From assembly GCA_044507695.1 (NCBI GenBank), contig JBIQJD010000003.1:1-64000 (forward strand): 64,000 bases of DNA, written 5' to 3'. The notes beneath the pieces are model-generated. The model ran no database searches. It saw only the letters and a program-made list of their open reading frames with translations, and was not told the DNA's origin. A program made the position numbers and the translations under genes. Every line of letters starts with the position of its first letter. Position 1 is the stretch's first letter. Shown in pieces: positions 55,269 to 64,000 of the stretch. This stretch comes from JBIQJD01 sp044507695 (GTDB lineage Bacteria; Bacteroidota; Ignavibacteria; Ignavibacteriales; Ignavibacteriaceae).

Positions 55269-56366
55269 TTATTTCATTCTCTTTCTTCTGTTCCGGATAT
55301 AATCTTCAAAAATATAATCACCTAATCCGGAAAGACTGCTGTAAAAAGCTCTGCCATTATTTGTCTTTGTAAATTCCCTTACAAACTGCTGAAGATAAGG
55401 ATCACGTGCAATCATGAATGTGGTAATTGTGATGTTCAGCTTCCTGCATTTTGCAGCCTGATCAAGTGTGCGGTTCATAATCTTTCTATCAAGCCCGAAG
55501 CTGTTCTTATAATATTTAATGCCTTCTTTAAGGCAGGTAGGTTTTCCATCTGTTATCATGAATATCTGTTTGTTGCTTGTCTTTCTTCTTCTGAGAAGAT
55601 CCATTGCTAATTCAATTCCTGCAACTGTATTTGTATGATAGGGTCCAACCTGCAGATACGGCAAATCTTTTATTTCAATCGGCCATGCATCATTCCCAAA
55701 TACAATTATATCAAGAGTATCTTTCGGGTATTTTGTTGTGATTAATTCAGATAAAGCCATTGCAACTTTTTTAGCAGGAGTAATCCTGTCTTCTCCGTAA
55801 AGAATCATGGAATGAGAAATATCGATCATCAAAACTGTTGAAGTAATAGCTTTGAAATCACGCTCTTCAACCTCAAGATCATTTTCAGTTAATTTAAAAT
55901 CATCAATGCCGTGATTGATTTGTGCATTCTTAATTGAATCAGTCATATCGATCTGATCCATTGAATCACCAAAATAAAATTCTCTGCGGTCTGATGTTGC
56001 TTCATCTCCCTGTCCGGAGAAAGGGGTACGGTGGTTTCCACGCGCTGATTTTTTCAACTTGCCAAAAATTTCTTCAAGAGATTGCTTTCTGATTGCCTGT
56101 TCACTTTTCGCAGTTAAATTAAAAACAGTCCCATCTTCGTTTTCTTCAATATAATTTTTATCCTTCAAATCCTGGATGAAATCACCAATACCATAGCGGT
56201 CATCTGTTAAACCGTATTTGCTGTCAAGCTGATTCAGCCAGTTTAATGCATCTGCAACATCACCTGAACTTAAAGTTAAGAGCTGAAGAAATATTTTCAA
56301 TAAATCTTCAAAACTGCTTTGTCCGCGGTTATCAGGAATATATTGTGTAAATCTGTTACCAATCAT
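55269..56366 (-). CDS. VWA-domain protein, partner of the ChlI-like ATPase
   Basis: 365 residues. An N-terminal helical region (about 1-150) precedes a VWA domain with MIDAS DISHSMI (about 177-183), AKKVAMALSEL and FMITDGKPTCL. No signal peptide or membrane helix, so it is cytoplasmic. It is upstream of the ATPase by 68 bp on the same strand, as in VWA-MoxR systems. Confidence 0.85.
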   Translation of the reverse strand: MIGNRFTQYIPDNRGQSSFEDLLKIFLQLLTLSSGDVADALNWLNQLDSKYGLTDDRYGIGDFIQDLKDKNYIEENEDGTVFNLTAKSEQAIRKQSLEEIFGKLKKSARGNHRTPFSGQGDEATSDRREFYFGDSMDQIDMTDSIKNAQINHGIDDFKLTENDLEVEERDFKAITSTVLMIDISHSMILYGEDRITPAKKVAMALSELITTKYPKDTLDIIVFGNDAWPIEIKDLPYLQVGPYHTNTVAGIELAMDLLRRRKTSNKQIFMITDGKPTCLKEGIKYYKNSFGLDRKIMNRTLDQAAKCRKLNITITTFMIARDPYLQQFVREFTKTNNGRAFYSSLSGLGDYIFEDYIRNRRKRMK

Positions 56367-56459
56367 GCTATTGTTTTTTTATTTCAATTATCTGCAAATT
56401 AAACTAATCAATCTGTAATTCAACGAATAAATCTATCAATGTTTGCGCAGAAACACTTA

Positions 56460-57635
56460 TCATGAAACCCAGAACAATAATTGAGCTGTTATTAAACCTG
56501 CAAATGTACCAATTATGTTCCCGAAAATTCCGAGTAAAACTCCAACGGGTGCAAGCGAAGGCTGATAGATACTTGCAACAATTGGAGCGCTTACAACACC
56601 TCCAATATTAGCCTGGCTTGATGTTGCAATCAAAAACATAGGTGATTTTAATAATCTTCCAACAGTGAACAAAACTAATCCATGAATTAAAATCCAAACA
56701 GCGCCGGCAGCAAGAAATAACGGAGCATCAAGAATTGCGGCAAGATTCGCTTTTGCGCCTATGGATGCAAGCAAAAAGTAGAGCATGTAATTCCCTACAA
56801 TTGATGCACCTTTTGATTCAAGTTTCTGCAGTTTTGTAAATGATAATGCAATTGAGATGATCAGCACAAGAATTATTGTCCATGCAAATGCCGTAATAAC
56901 ATCACCAACCGGTGGAATAATTTTTCCAAGCTCAAGAGATACAGCGCAGATTGTTAATGCAATTGCAAGCATTAGTGAAAATGATTTTAAATCAATCGGT
57001 TCTTTATGAGAGAATAATGATTCCATTTTTTTATTAATACTTTCAACTAATGAAGCATCAACTTTATTTTTAGAATCAATTCTTTTTTGATATCCGGAAA
57101 ATGCAACCACCACAGCCATCCAGCCGTAGCCGATTAATGTATCAACAATAATTATTGTTCCCATCATTGAATCAGAAGTGCCAATACTTTCTTTAATAGA
57201 AATCATATTTGCACCGCCGCCAATCCAGCTTCCGGAAAGTGCACCAAATCCCATCCATGCATCATCAGGCAGAAAAGATTTAAAAAGCAAAAGTGAAACA
57301 ACAGCGCCAATCATAATTCCGATCGTTCCACCTAAAAATGTAAGAATTGCTTTTGGTCCAAGTTTTAATATTGATGGAATATCAGAAGAAATTAATAACA
57401 GCACCAGCGATGCCGGCAGAAAATAATTTGTTACCCAATCATAGGCAGAGCTGCTTTGCGGCGTAATTCCAATTGTTGTTGTAATCATCGGTAAAAAATA
57501 TATCCACAGTACAAAAGGAATTACCTTAAATACCGGTTTGGCAAACGGTTGTTCCTTTATCCAGTAAATGAATGCAAGAAGTACAGATAAGAATATAATT
57601 ATCTGAGTAGGATCTGTTATAAAAGCTTCCTTCAT
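56460..57635 (-). CDS. DUF819 family membrane permease
   Basis: 391 residues, about 11 predicted membrane helices with GALSGSWIGGGANM (about 131-144) and SQANIGGVVSAPIVASIY (about 341-358), two matching glycine-rich elements in inverted halves that resemble substrate pores of carboxylate/sodium carriers. DUF819 (YjcL-like) proteins have no proven substrate. Monocistronic. Confidence 0.85.
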   Translation of the reverse strand: MKEAFITDPTQIIIFLSVLLAFIYWIKEQPFAKPVFKVIPFVLWIYFLPMITTTIGITPQSSSAYDWVTNYFLPASLVLLLISSDIPSILKLGPKAILTFLGGTIGIMIGAVVSLLLFKSFLPDDAWMGFGALSGSWIGGGANMISIKESIGTSDSMMGTIIIVDTLIGYGWMAVVVAFSGYQKRIDSKNKVDASLVESINKKMESLFSHKEPIDLKSFSLMLAIALTICAVSLELGKIIPPVGDVITAFAWTIILVLIISIALSFTKLQKLESKGASIVGNYMLYFLLASIGAKANLAAILDAPLFLAAGAVWILIHGLVLFTVGRLLKSPMFLIATSSQANIGGVVSAPIVASIYQPSLAPVGVLLGIFGNIIGTFAGLITAQLLFWVS

Positions 57636-57754
57636 TAAAATCTATTTGATAGTTTGTTGAGAATTGGTTTTGAAGATAAAAAGAATTTAACTCAAATGTC
57701 AAAATCAAAGCAGAAAATGCGGACGGATTTTAATTTCAGAGATGAAATTAAAAA

Positions 57755-59197
57755 TTAATTTCTGCCTTCAAGTTTTCTAATCATTTTTAACGCATAATCA
57801 TTCAGCGGATCAACTCTTAATGCTTTGCGGTAATTGTTTAATGCAAAGCCGGTATTACCATCAGCGTTGTATGTATCGGCTAATGCAATTAACATTCTTA
57901 CATTGGATTGATTATCAGCCAATAAAAATCTGTAATACTTAATTGCAGCAGTATAATTTTTCATTGCATAAAGATCACTTCCAAACAACAGCAGTTCATC
58001 TTCACTTTTATTATAAACAGAAGTTGAATCAGTTATGATTTGTTCAAATGCCGTAAGCGCAGAATCAATTCCTGATTGCAAAGTTATTGAAACAAGATAA
58101 TCAGCAAGTGAAGCTTTTGGCATTTCATATCTTGCATTAAGTGCAATTGAAGTGATAACAGAAGCAGGGAAGTCAAGATTCCTGTCTCTTAAATTAGTAA
58201 GATGAACTGCGGCCATTTTTTCGGCAGGATAAAAAATAAGAAGCGAAACAAACCCTGTACCGCCGCCGGAATGTGAGAAGAATCTTCTTCCGTTCTCATC
58301 TGTCCCGATTGTGAATCCTAATCCATAATTTTTAAAATCACCATTCTTTAATTTTAACGGAATAAGCATTGTATCAAGTGTGGAAGATTTGATTAATTTT
58401 CCATCAAGAATTGAAGAAGCAAATTTTAATAGATCTTCCGCTGTGGAAATTATTCCGCCGCCGGGATGTTTTATGCTTAAATCAGCAAGCGGAGCATTAA
58501 TTAATTTGCGCTGAATATTTCTCGTATACCCGTGAGCACGGTTGTGCATAATTTCAGATTGGATTTCAAGATAGGTTAATGTCATTCCGGCAGGTTCAAA
58601 AATTTTCTCCTTTAAATATTTTTGAAATGACATTCCGCTTACTTCTTCAACAACTGCTGCAAGCAGATTATACGCTAATGTTGAGTACACATAACGTGTC
58701 CCGGGTTCATATTGCAAGGTATCTTTAGCAAGATATTTTACAACATCTTTTATTGAAGCAAAATATTCCTTGCTGTCAAACTCTCCTTTTTTATAATCAC
58801 GAATTCCTGAGGTATGCGATAATAACTGACGCACAGTAAACTTCCATTTTTTTGCCGGAAAGTATGGAATATATTTTCTTGCATCGGCATCTAAATTAAT
58901 TTTTCCTTGTTCAACAAGCTGCATTACTGCAACTGCTGTTATTGATTTTGAAATGGAAGCAATACGGTAAAGTGTTGTTGGCGTTGCCGGCACTGAGTTT
59001 TCAACATCTGCTGATCCAATAGTTTGAAGCCATTGGATTTTTCCGTTCTGCAAAAGTCCTGCGGAAATTGAGGGGACATTCTTAAGTGTAAAATAAGAAG
59101 TTAAATATTCATCTAATTTAGAATTTAAATTTTGTCCGCTACTCGTTCCGGTAATAAAAAGTAAAATCAGAAATGGAAAAAATATTTTTCTGTTCAT
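57755..59197 (-). CDS. Secreted serine hydrolase of the beta-lactamase/PBP4* family with TPR tail
   Basis: 480 residues from the ATG at 59197, which gives a signal peptide (NRKIFFPFLILLFITG). Catalytic motifs: SISKSITAV (SxxK), YSTLAYNLLAAV (YxN) and HSGGGTG (the KTG-like motif). The last 90 residues form two TPR units (SDLYAMKNYTAAIKYYRFLL, NTGFALNNYRKALRVDP). Family members are esterases, peptidases or D-aminoacyl hydrolases; true beta-lactamase activity is unlikely. An upstream ATG at 59227 adds ten residues. Confidence 0.85.
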   Translation of the reverse strand: MNRKIFFPFLILLFITGTSSGQNLNSKLDEYLTSYFTLKNVPSISAGLLQNGKIQWLQTIGSADVENSVPATPTTLYRIASISKSITAVAVMQLVEQGKINLDADARKYIPYFPAKKWKFTVRQLLSHTSGIRDYKKGEFDSKEYFASIKDVVKYLAKDTLQYEPGTRYVYSTLAYNLLAAVVEEVSGMSFQKYLKEKIFEPAGMTLTYLEIQSEIMHNRAHGYTRNIQRKLINAPLADLSIKHPGGGIISTAEDLLKFASSILDGKLIKSSTLDTMLIPLKLKNGDFKNYGLGFTIGTDENGRRFFSHSGGGTGFVSLLIFYPAEKMAAVHLTNLRDRNLDFPASVITSIALNARYEMPKASLADYLVSITLQSGIDSALTAFEQIITDSTSVYNKSEDELLLFGSDLYAMKNYTAAIKYYRFLLADNQSNVRMLIALADTYNADGNTGFALNNYRKALRVDPLNDYALKMIRKLEGRN

Positions 59198-59286
59198 AAG
59201 TGGAAGGAAAGAATTTATTGATCTCATTATTTATGCAGAATTTTTGAAGGAAAAAATAAAGATTTTATGCGGCTGAAAAAAACAGC

Positions 59287-59314
59287 AAAAAAAAGAGGCT
59301 CATAAGAGCCTCTT
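59287..59314 (-). terminator. Intrinsic terminator of the tig-clpP operon
   Basis: AAGAGGCTC-TTAT-GAGCCTCTT on the minus strand followed by eight T residues. It starts seven bases after the clpP stop. Confidence 0.9.
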
Positions 59315-59320
59315 CCGGAC

Positions 59321-59947
59321 TTATTTTTTTGATTCTAATGGAATTCTTTTATCAAGAATGTTATCGATAATCTGATAAGCTTTTGCTTCTTCAGCGGTAA
59401 GAAAATAATCCCGTTCACAATCTTTAGAAATTTGTTCTATTGGTTTACCGGTATGTTCAGAAAGAATTTTATAAAGCGTGTCACGGGTTTTAAGCATTTC
59501 CTTTGCATGAATTTCAATATCAGAAGTTTGTCCCTGCAGACCTCCAATCCATGGCTGATGAATCATTATTTTGGAGTGGGGAAGTGCGGTTCTTTTTCCT
59601 GCAGCGCCGCCTGCTAAAAGAATTGCGCCCATACTCGCAGCCATTCCAACACAAATTGTAGAAACATCCGGTTTGATATATTTCATTGTATCATAAATTG
59701 CAAGTCCCGCAGTTACACTTCCGCCGGGTGAATTTATGTAAAGATGAATATCTTTTTCGGAATCTTCTGCCTCAAGAAAAATTAATTGCGCAATAATTAA
59801 ACTTGCAATGTGATCATCAATAGCAGTTCCAACAAAAATAATTCTCTCTCTCAAAAGGCGTGAATAGATATCCATTCCACGTTCGCCTCTGCCTGTCTGT
59901 TCAATTACATAAGGCACAAGCTGATTGTAAATTTCAATTTTACTCAT
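59321..59947 (-). CDS. clpP: ATP-dependent Clp protease proteolytic subunit
   Basis: 208 residues from the ATG at 59947, preceded by AGAGGAAA; longer frames run back into tig. The catalytic Ser is in GMAASMGAILLAGG (about 95-108), the His in HSKIMIHQP (about 116-124) and the Asp near KDCERDYFLTAEEA. It forms the tetradecameric protease that works with ClpX/ClpA. It overlaps tig by eight bases, the familiar tig-clpP arrangement; clpX does not follow. Confidence 0.95.
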   Translation of the reverse strand: MSKIEIYNQLVPYVIEQTGRGERGMDIYSRLLRERIIFVGTAIDDHIASLIIAQLIFLEAEDSEKDIHLYINSPGGSVTAGLAIYDTMKYIKPDVSTICVGMAASMGAILLAGGAAGKRTALPHSKIMIHQPWIGGLQGQTSDIEIHAKEMLKTRDTLYKILSEHTGKPIEQISKDCERDYFLTAEEAKAYQIIDNILDKRIPLESKK

Positions 59948-61274
59948 TAGTATTTTCCTCTTCTTTCTCTGCTTCAACTGGATTGAATTTTTCCGGATCG
60001 ACTTTCGTAATATTGTTTTTATCAATCAAAAAATCAAAAAGTTTCTGATCAATAAATCTCTCAGCATAATTTGAAGATTTATAATAATTCACAAGTTTTT
60101 CTACAGAGATACCAGTTTTCTCAGCATCCTTGGCTGCAAGCTCATTTAATTCTTCATCAGAAATAGAAATGTTTTCTTTTTTCTGAATTGCATTTTTAAT
60201 CAGGTACCATTTTACCTGAAGCTCTGCTGATTTCTTTAATCTGTTAGCAGTTTCATTACGATTAAAGTTTTTAACCTTATGTTTTTTTGCTTCTTCCTCT
60301 TCACGCTTTACCAGATCTTCAAGAATATTATTCACCAGTGTTTGGGGCGGAGTGAAATCATTATTCTTAACTATTTCACTTAAAAGTCTGTCTTTTGTAA
60401 GATCATTTACACGTTGATCATAATAATTCTGAATATCTTTCCTGATCTCTTCTTTTAGTTCAGTTTCAGTTGAAACTTTATCTTTTGTTACCTTTTTAAT
60501 CAGCTCCTCATTTAATTCAGGTATGGTAATTTTCTGAATCTTTGAAATCTTTGCATTATAAGTAAAAGTTTCCTTAAGAGGAATTTCTTCTCCTTTTTCA
60601 TTTTTGTGTGTGTGTTCATCAACAAAAGAAAAGGAGAATGTTTCACCAATCTTTTTGCCTTTTGAATTTTCAACTATTTCCTGCAGCACTCCCTGGTTTG
60701 TCAGATCAATCTGCAGCGGTTCAGACTTTGATCCGGCGTAAGGCTCGCCATTCTCGTCAACTCTGTTAACTTCAACATCGAGCAGATAATTTCTGTCATC
60801 ACCAACTGATTCAACTTCTTCAAGAGCACGGTTAGAATTAAGTATGTGATTTATCTCTGCCTGAATTTCCTCATCCTTCACTTCAAAATTTGGAACTTCA
60901 ATATTGAGTCCTGTATAATCCTTCACATCAAGCTCGGGCATTACTTCATATCTGACTTTAAAAGATAAATTTTCACCAGGATTGAATTTAATATCAACAA
61001 GCTGCGGCTGGCCAATTGGATGAAGATGTTTCTCTTTTGCAATTTCCCAGAATTGATCATTAGCTACTTTCTCTGATGCTTCATATTCTAGTGCATCACC
61101 ATACATTCTTTTAATTATCTGAAGCGGAACCTTACCCTTTCTGAATCCGCGTATTTGAATTTTTTTAGTTTGTTTCTGTACTTCAGTGTCTATTCCTTTT
61201 TTAATCTCATCATAAGAAGCAGTAACTTCTACTTCTTTTTCTGATAATGAGATTTCATTTATCTTGATATCCAT
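59940..61274 (-). CDS. tig: Trigger factor
   Basis: 444 residues: N-terminal ribosome-binding domain with GFRKGKVPLQIIKRMYG (about 44-60, containing the GFRxGKxP signature), a degenerate PPIase domain (about 150-240) and a helical C-terminal chaperone domain. It folds nascent chains at the ribosome exit. AGAGGATCA precedes the ATG. The PPIase part lacks the usual aromatic pocket by eye, as in many Bacteroidota. Confidence 0.92.
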   Translation of the reverse strand: MDIKINEISLSEKEVEVTASYDEIKKGIDTEVQKQTKKIQIRGFRKGKVPLQIIKRMYGDALEYEASEKVANDQFWEIAKEKHLHPIGQPQLVDIKFNPGENLSFKVRYEVMPELDVKDYTGLNIEVPNFEVKDEEIQAEINHILNSNRALEEVESVGDDRNYLLDVEVNRVDENGEPYAGSKSEPLQIDLTNQGVLQEIVENSKGKKIGETFSFSFVDEHTHKNEKGEEIPLKETFTYNAKISKIQKITIPELNEELIKKVTKDKVSTETELKEEIRKDIQNYYDQRVNDLTKDRLLSEIVKNNDFTPPQTLVNNILEDLVKREEEEAKKHKVKNFNRNETANRLKKSAELQVKWYLIKNAIQKKENISISDEELNELAAKDAEKTGISVEKLVNYYKSSNYAERFIDQKLFDFLIDKNNITKVDPEKFNPVEAEKEEENTNE

Positions 61275-61307
61275 TGATCCTCTGATAATCTAAAGTGGTA
61301 AAGATGT

Positions 61308-61388
61308 GCGAAAGCGGGGACTCGAACCCCGACACCTTGCGGTACTAGATCCTAAGTCTAGCGCGTCTGCCAATTCCGCCACTCTCGC
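61308..61388 (-). tRNA. tRNA-Leu (anticodon UAG)
   Basis: Read on the minus strand: acceptor GCGAGAG pairs with CTTTCGC, D arm with GGCAGACGC, anticodon stem CTAGA/TCTAG around loop CTTAGGA (anticodon TAG), a long variable arm typical of class II tRNA-Leu (TACCGCAAGGTG), and a T arm with GGTTCGAGTCC. CCA is not encoded. It sits immediately upstream of tig in the same direction. Confidence 0.93.
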
Positions 61389-61560
61389 TTGTGGTGTTTA
61401 AATAATCTAAGAACTTTTATTGCATAAAAATATGCATGTTGAGCAAATCTGTGTGCAAATTCTATCAAAAAGAACTGTAAAAATAAGGCAAATGCGAGAG
61501 AAAACCAAGCTGGAGAAATCCCAAACAATAAACATATTATTATAATTTTTATATATCATC

Positions 61561-61599
61561 AGCCTGCCAGCCTGTTTCAGAAGACAGAGCAGGCAGGCT
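61561..61599. repeat. Palindromic repeat (CCTGCC family)
   Basis: Outer arms AGCCTGCC/GGCAGGCT with an inner CTGT/ACAG pair. It resembles the inner arm of the 17551-17585 element and the CCTGCC words near 27018 and 31310. No T-run on either strand. Confidence 0.6.
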
Positions 61600-61671
61600 C
61601 GTTCTGACTAAATCATTAATTGGAGAGCACTGATAAATTCTTAGCTTTGTGTCAGCTCGCCCCTGGTTCAA

Positions 61672-61992
61672 TTATTCCGGTTTATTTTCATCCAGGTTTT
61701 TTTGAGCATCGTCAATACTATATTGTTCAAGATCCATCATGCAAACCGGGCAGCTTCCTGAATCATCAGATATTACATTCCAATCCATTGGGCACTGGTA
61801 AACATTGCCGTCACCATCAACATCAAGTGATGCAATGTTAACATCATAATTGTGAATATGAGTAGAATCAATTTGTCTTCCGCTGTTACTCATTTCATGA
61901 TTACTGTGATCCTCTGATTTTCCGCATCCCGTTAGTAAGATAATAACAGAGAACAAGAAAATTGCTGTAACGAACATTTTGATTTTTTCCAT
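61672..61992 (-). CDS. Lipoprotein with heavy-metal-binding domain
   Basis: 106 residues. Signal with lipobox LLTGC (Cys at about 23), a His-rich linker (HSNHEMSN, THIHNY) and a heavy-metal-binding (HMBD) domain with YQCPMDWNVISDDSGSCPVCMMDL (about 65-88). It is the last gene of the efflux cluster and probably a copper- or lead-type metal sponge at the outer membrane or periplasm. Confidence 0.82.
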   Translation of the reverse strand: MEKIKMFVTAIFLFSVIILLTGCGKSEDHSNHEMSNSGRQIDSTHIHNYDVNIASLDVDGDGNVYQCPMDWNVISDDSGSCPVCMMDLEQYSIDDAQKNLDENKPE

Positions 61993-62042
61993 TTTGTCTT
62001 CCTCTTTTTGTTTGGTATAATTTAAATAATTAAGAGCCGCAA

Positions 62043-63527
62043 TTAATTTTTATCTCCCAAATATTCCTTGCCATCTTCAGATAGATTCGCTAAATATTTT
62101 TCGGGATTATTATTAAACTTCTCATCACAACCATTGCAGCAAAAGCCAATCATTTTATTTTTATATGTAACTGTTTGAATTTCCGGATTAACTTTTCCAC
62201 CGCGAACAGGACAAACCGAATTCCATATTTCAGATAGATTTTCAGAATTATTTTTAATAGAAGATTCATTTTGCGGATTCATTTCATTATCATGATTCTG
62301 ATGTAAAGTAGAAGATAATCCTCCTCTTAACTGGCTTTCAGAATCGATAAGATAAGCGCCGGTTGCTGCAATCAATTCTCCTTCTTTCAATCCGGATAAT
62401 ACCTGGTATTTATCATTAACTCTGGTTCCAAGTTTTACTTCCCGGGGTGCATAAGAATTTTCTCCTGTTTTAACCCAAACAATATTTTTTTCACCGGTAA
62501 TTAAAACAGCATCAACAGGAATTAATAATCCTTCTCCGATATGAGATTTAAAGGTAACATTGCCGTACATGTTTGGTTTTAATTTACTATTCTTGTTAAT
62601 GAATGAAGAACGGATTTTAATAGTTCTTGTTTCCGGATTAACAACCGGATAAACAAAATTAATTTTTCCTTCAAAGGTTTCACCGGGATAGGAATCAAGC
62701 ACCAGATTTACTTTGCCGCCTTGCTTAATTATATCAAGATCATTTTCATAAACCTCTGCTATATTCCACAAGATTGAAAGATCAGCAATTTCATAAATCA
62801 CTGTCCCTTCACTAACATACATTCCTTCCTGAACCTTTTTTTCAATTACCGTTCCATTGTAAGGTGAATAATAGGTTAGCTTATACGTCAATTCTTTATT
62901 ACTTCTTAATTCATCTATCTGCTTTTGTGTTAATCCCATTAAAAGAAGTTTCTGTTCAGCAGATTTAATCATTACATCATCATCATTCTTATTGCCGGAA
63001 AAATTTCCCGTTAATAATCCGTTGCTTGCAATGAGATAATCATTCTGTGCCTGAACTAAATCGGGACTATAAATCTCAAACAGCGGATCTCCTTTTCGGA
63101 TATAATCACCGGTTTTATCAATAAAAAGTTTTTCGATTCTTCCATTAAATTTTGCTGTGATTAGTTTTTTGTTTTGCTCTGCGAAATCAAGATAGCTGTA
63201 GGCAGTAATTTCTTTAACAATTTCTTCCTTGCTTACTTTTACTACAGAAATATTAGCAAGCACTTGTTTTCTATCAGAAATCGTTATTGCCTCATCTGTA
63301 TGTCCTTCCATCGCGTAATCATTCCCTTTTAAAACAAGATCCATCTGGCAGATTGGGCAAACACCCGGCTTATCTGATGTTACTTCGGGATGCATGGGGC
63401 AATAGTAAATTTTGTTTTGTGCAGTATGATTATTTTCGTCTGCACATCCGTTAAAGAGTGCTGCAGTTAAAATAAAAACAGCAGCAAACAGAAAAATAAA
63501 CTGATTTATTTTTTTTAATCTTTTCAT
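62043..63527 (-). CDS. RND efflux periplasmic adaptor (CusB-like) with two metal-binding domains
   Basis: 494 residues. Lipobox-like FNGCAD near residue 28, an HMBD domain (YYCPMHPEVTSDKPGVCPICQMDL, about 40-63), membrane-fusion core with lipoyl-like and beta-barrel parts (about 110-400, TGDYIRKGDPLFEIYSPDLVQAQND), and at the end a YHS/TRASH domain (VCPVRGGKVNP, then CCNGCDEKFNNNPEKYL, about 440-480). CusB proteins hand Cu(I)/Ag(I) to the CusA pump. The extra C-terminal YHS domain is an uncommon fusion. cusA is not in the window. Confidence 0.88.
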   Translation of the reverse strand: MKRLKKINQFIFLFAAVFILTAALFNGCADENNHTAQNKIYYCPMHPEVTSDKPGVCPICQMDLVLKGNDYAMEGHTDEAITISDRKQVLANISVVKVSKEEIVKEITAYSYLDFAEQNKKLITAKFNGRIEKLFIDKTGDYIRKGDPLFEIYSPDLVQAQNDYLIASNGLLTGNFSGNKNDDDVMIKSAEQKLLLMGLTQKQIDELRSNKELTYKLTYYSPYNGTVIEKKVQEGMYVSEGTVIYEIADLSILWNIAEVYENDLDIIKQGGKVNLVLDSYPGETFEGKINFVYPVVNPETRTIKIRSSFINKNSKLKPNMYGNVTFKSHIGEGLLIPVDAVLITGEKNIVWVKTGENSYAPREVKLGTRVNDKYQVLSGLKEGELIAATGAYLIDSESQLRGGLSSTLHQNHDNEMNPQNESSIKNNSENLSEIWNSVCPVRGGKVNPEIQTVTYKNKMIGFCCNGCDEKFNNNPEKYLANLSEDGKEYLGDKN

Positions 63528-63553
63528 TTTGAGCCTCAGAATTTCCTTTAGTA

Positions 63554-64000
63554 TTAATTTATTGTAAGACGTTGGCCTGCAATTGATTCAAGTTCAGCCA
63601 AAATCATTTGATGTTCCATTTCCGCTTCAGCCATTTCTTCTTCTTTCATTAGAAGCATCCGCATTGTTGAGATCAAATCGTTGATAGAGATTTTTGCAGT
63701 TTGGAATTCAGTTAACTGAGATTTTAGTGCACTTCTGTATAAAGGAATAATCTCTTCATTAAGCAGAGAAACTTTCCGTTCAGCATTTTTTAATTTTTTA
63801 ATCAATCCTTTTACTTCTGCAATCATTCTCTGCTTCATATTATTTTTTTCAGAAGATAAACCGCTGATTGCTGCATTTAATTCTTCTTCTTTTGCAGAAT
63901 ATTTTCCCGATGACCAAGGTGCAAACGGCAAAGTAATTGAAGCCATCAGGCTGTACATGTATTCGGTTTCACCGCTGCCATCAAACATATGAATGGGAGT
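63554..64000 (-). CDS. TolC-family outer-membrane factor (CusC-like), C-terminal part
   Basis: The frame stays open to the right edge, so the N-terminus is missing. The visible 148 residues are long amphipathic helices of the TolC barrel (ERKVSLLNEEIIPLYRSALKSQLTEFQTAKISINDLI), the coiled tunnel of an outer-membrane channel. It precedes the adaptor gene on the same strand, as expected for a CusCB(A) operon. Confidence 0.82.
   Translation of the reverse strand, partial: TPIHMFDGSGETEYMYSLMASITLPFAPWSSGKYSAKEEELNAAISGLSSEKNNMKQRMIAEVKGLIKKLKNAERKVSLLNEEIIPLYRSALKSQLTEFQTAKISINDLISTMRMLLMKEEEMAEAEMEHQMILAELESIAGQRLTIN

Noticed and set aside
53689..56366. Magnesium chelatase for chlorophyll synthesis
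   Set aside because: The ATPase and VWA protein resemble ChlI/ChlD in plan, but no large ChlH subunit or other tetrapyrrole gene is near; a MoxR-like chaperone role fits better.

Overview
The window looks like chromosome from an AT-rich, Gram-negative member of the Bacteroidota/Chlorobi/Ignavibacteria group, most likely Ignavibacteria-like. Two secreted proteins end in type IX secretion C-terminal domains with a PNPFN core (near 3535-3560 and 35365-35385). Several promoters fit the Bacteroidota TTG-N19/20-TAnnTTTG pattern. A CMP-KDO synthetase shows that it makes LPS. This placement is inference from gene content; no 16S gene is present.

Layout. 44-6410: secreted S1/P1-type nuclease, T9SS-exported GH13 amylase, an rRNA methyltransferase, a DUF971 protein and a CNNM/CorC transporter. 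6457-17493: a nitric-oxide/nitrosative-stress region with a dicluster ferredoxin, a Crp/Fnr regulator, DUF2249/DUF1858 proteins, two haem-copper-oxidase-like membrane proteins, a DUF59 Fe-S assembly factor, a small exported protein, quinol-dependent NO reductase and a cupin. Four promoters there carry an identical 16-base sequence, CTGACTTAAGTCAATG, in the same orientation and exactly 33 bp (centre to centre) upstream of a TAnnTTTG-like -7 element, which defines a compact regulon. A three-gene corrinoid methyltransferase operon (7752-10472) lies inside the region but has no such site.

17868-26593 is a type III-like restriction-modification operon. Between mod and res sit three tightly packed genes: an RnlA-like protein with a HEPN RNxxxH motif, an apparently active RNase HIII, and a TPR protein ending in a cold-shock/OB-like domain. 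This nested defence module is the most unusual system in the window. It is flanked by, and in mod interrupted by, short palindromic repeats. The 1 kb behind it holds two decayed direct repeats and a 17-bp tandem array.

27616-31173: a ClC channel with CBS domains, then a winged-helix regulator with two predicted membrane proteins; both of their promoters carry ACTTTG/CTTTG-N5-CAAAG operators. 31614-36898: HAD phosphatase, calcineurin-like phosphoesterase fused to a PQQ propeller, a T9SS-exported YCF48-like protein and an RlmI-like methyltransferase. 37093-45427 is a complete Bat (aerotolerance) operon, followed by a small YHS/TRASH metal-binding protein and a terminator. 45944-53081 holds housekeeping genes (M48 protease, PlsC, GatC, KdsB, PLP enzyme, HIT, B12-domain protein, CBS, TPR). 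On the minus strand, 53101-61388 holds a 44-residue acidic protein, a MoxR/VWA-type pair, a DUF819 permease, a serine hydrolase, clpP, tig and tRNA-Leu(UAG). The window ends in a copper/heavy-metal efflux cluster (61672-64000) cut by the right edge.
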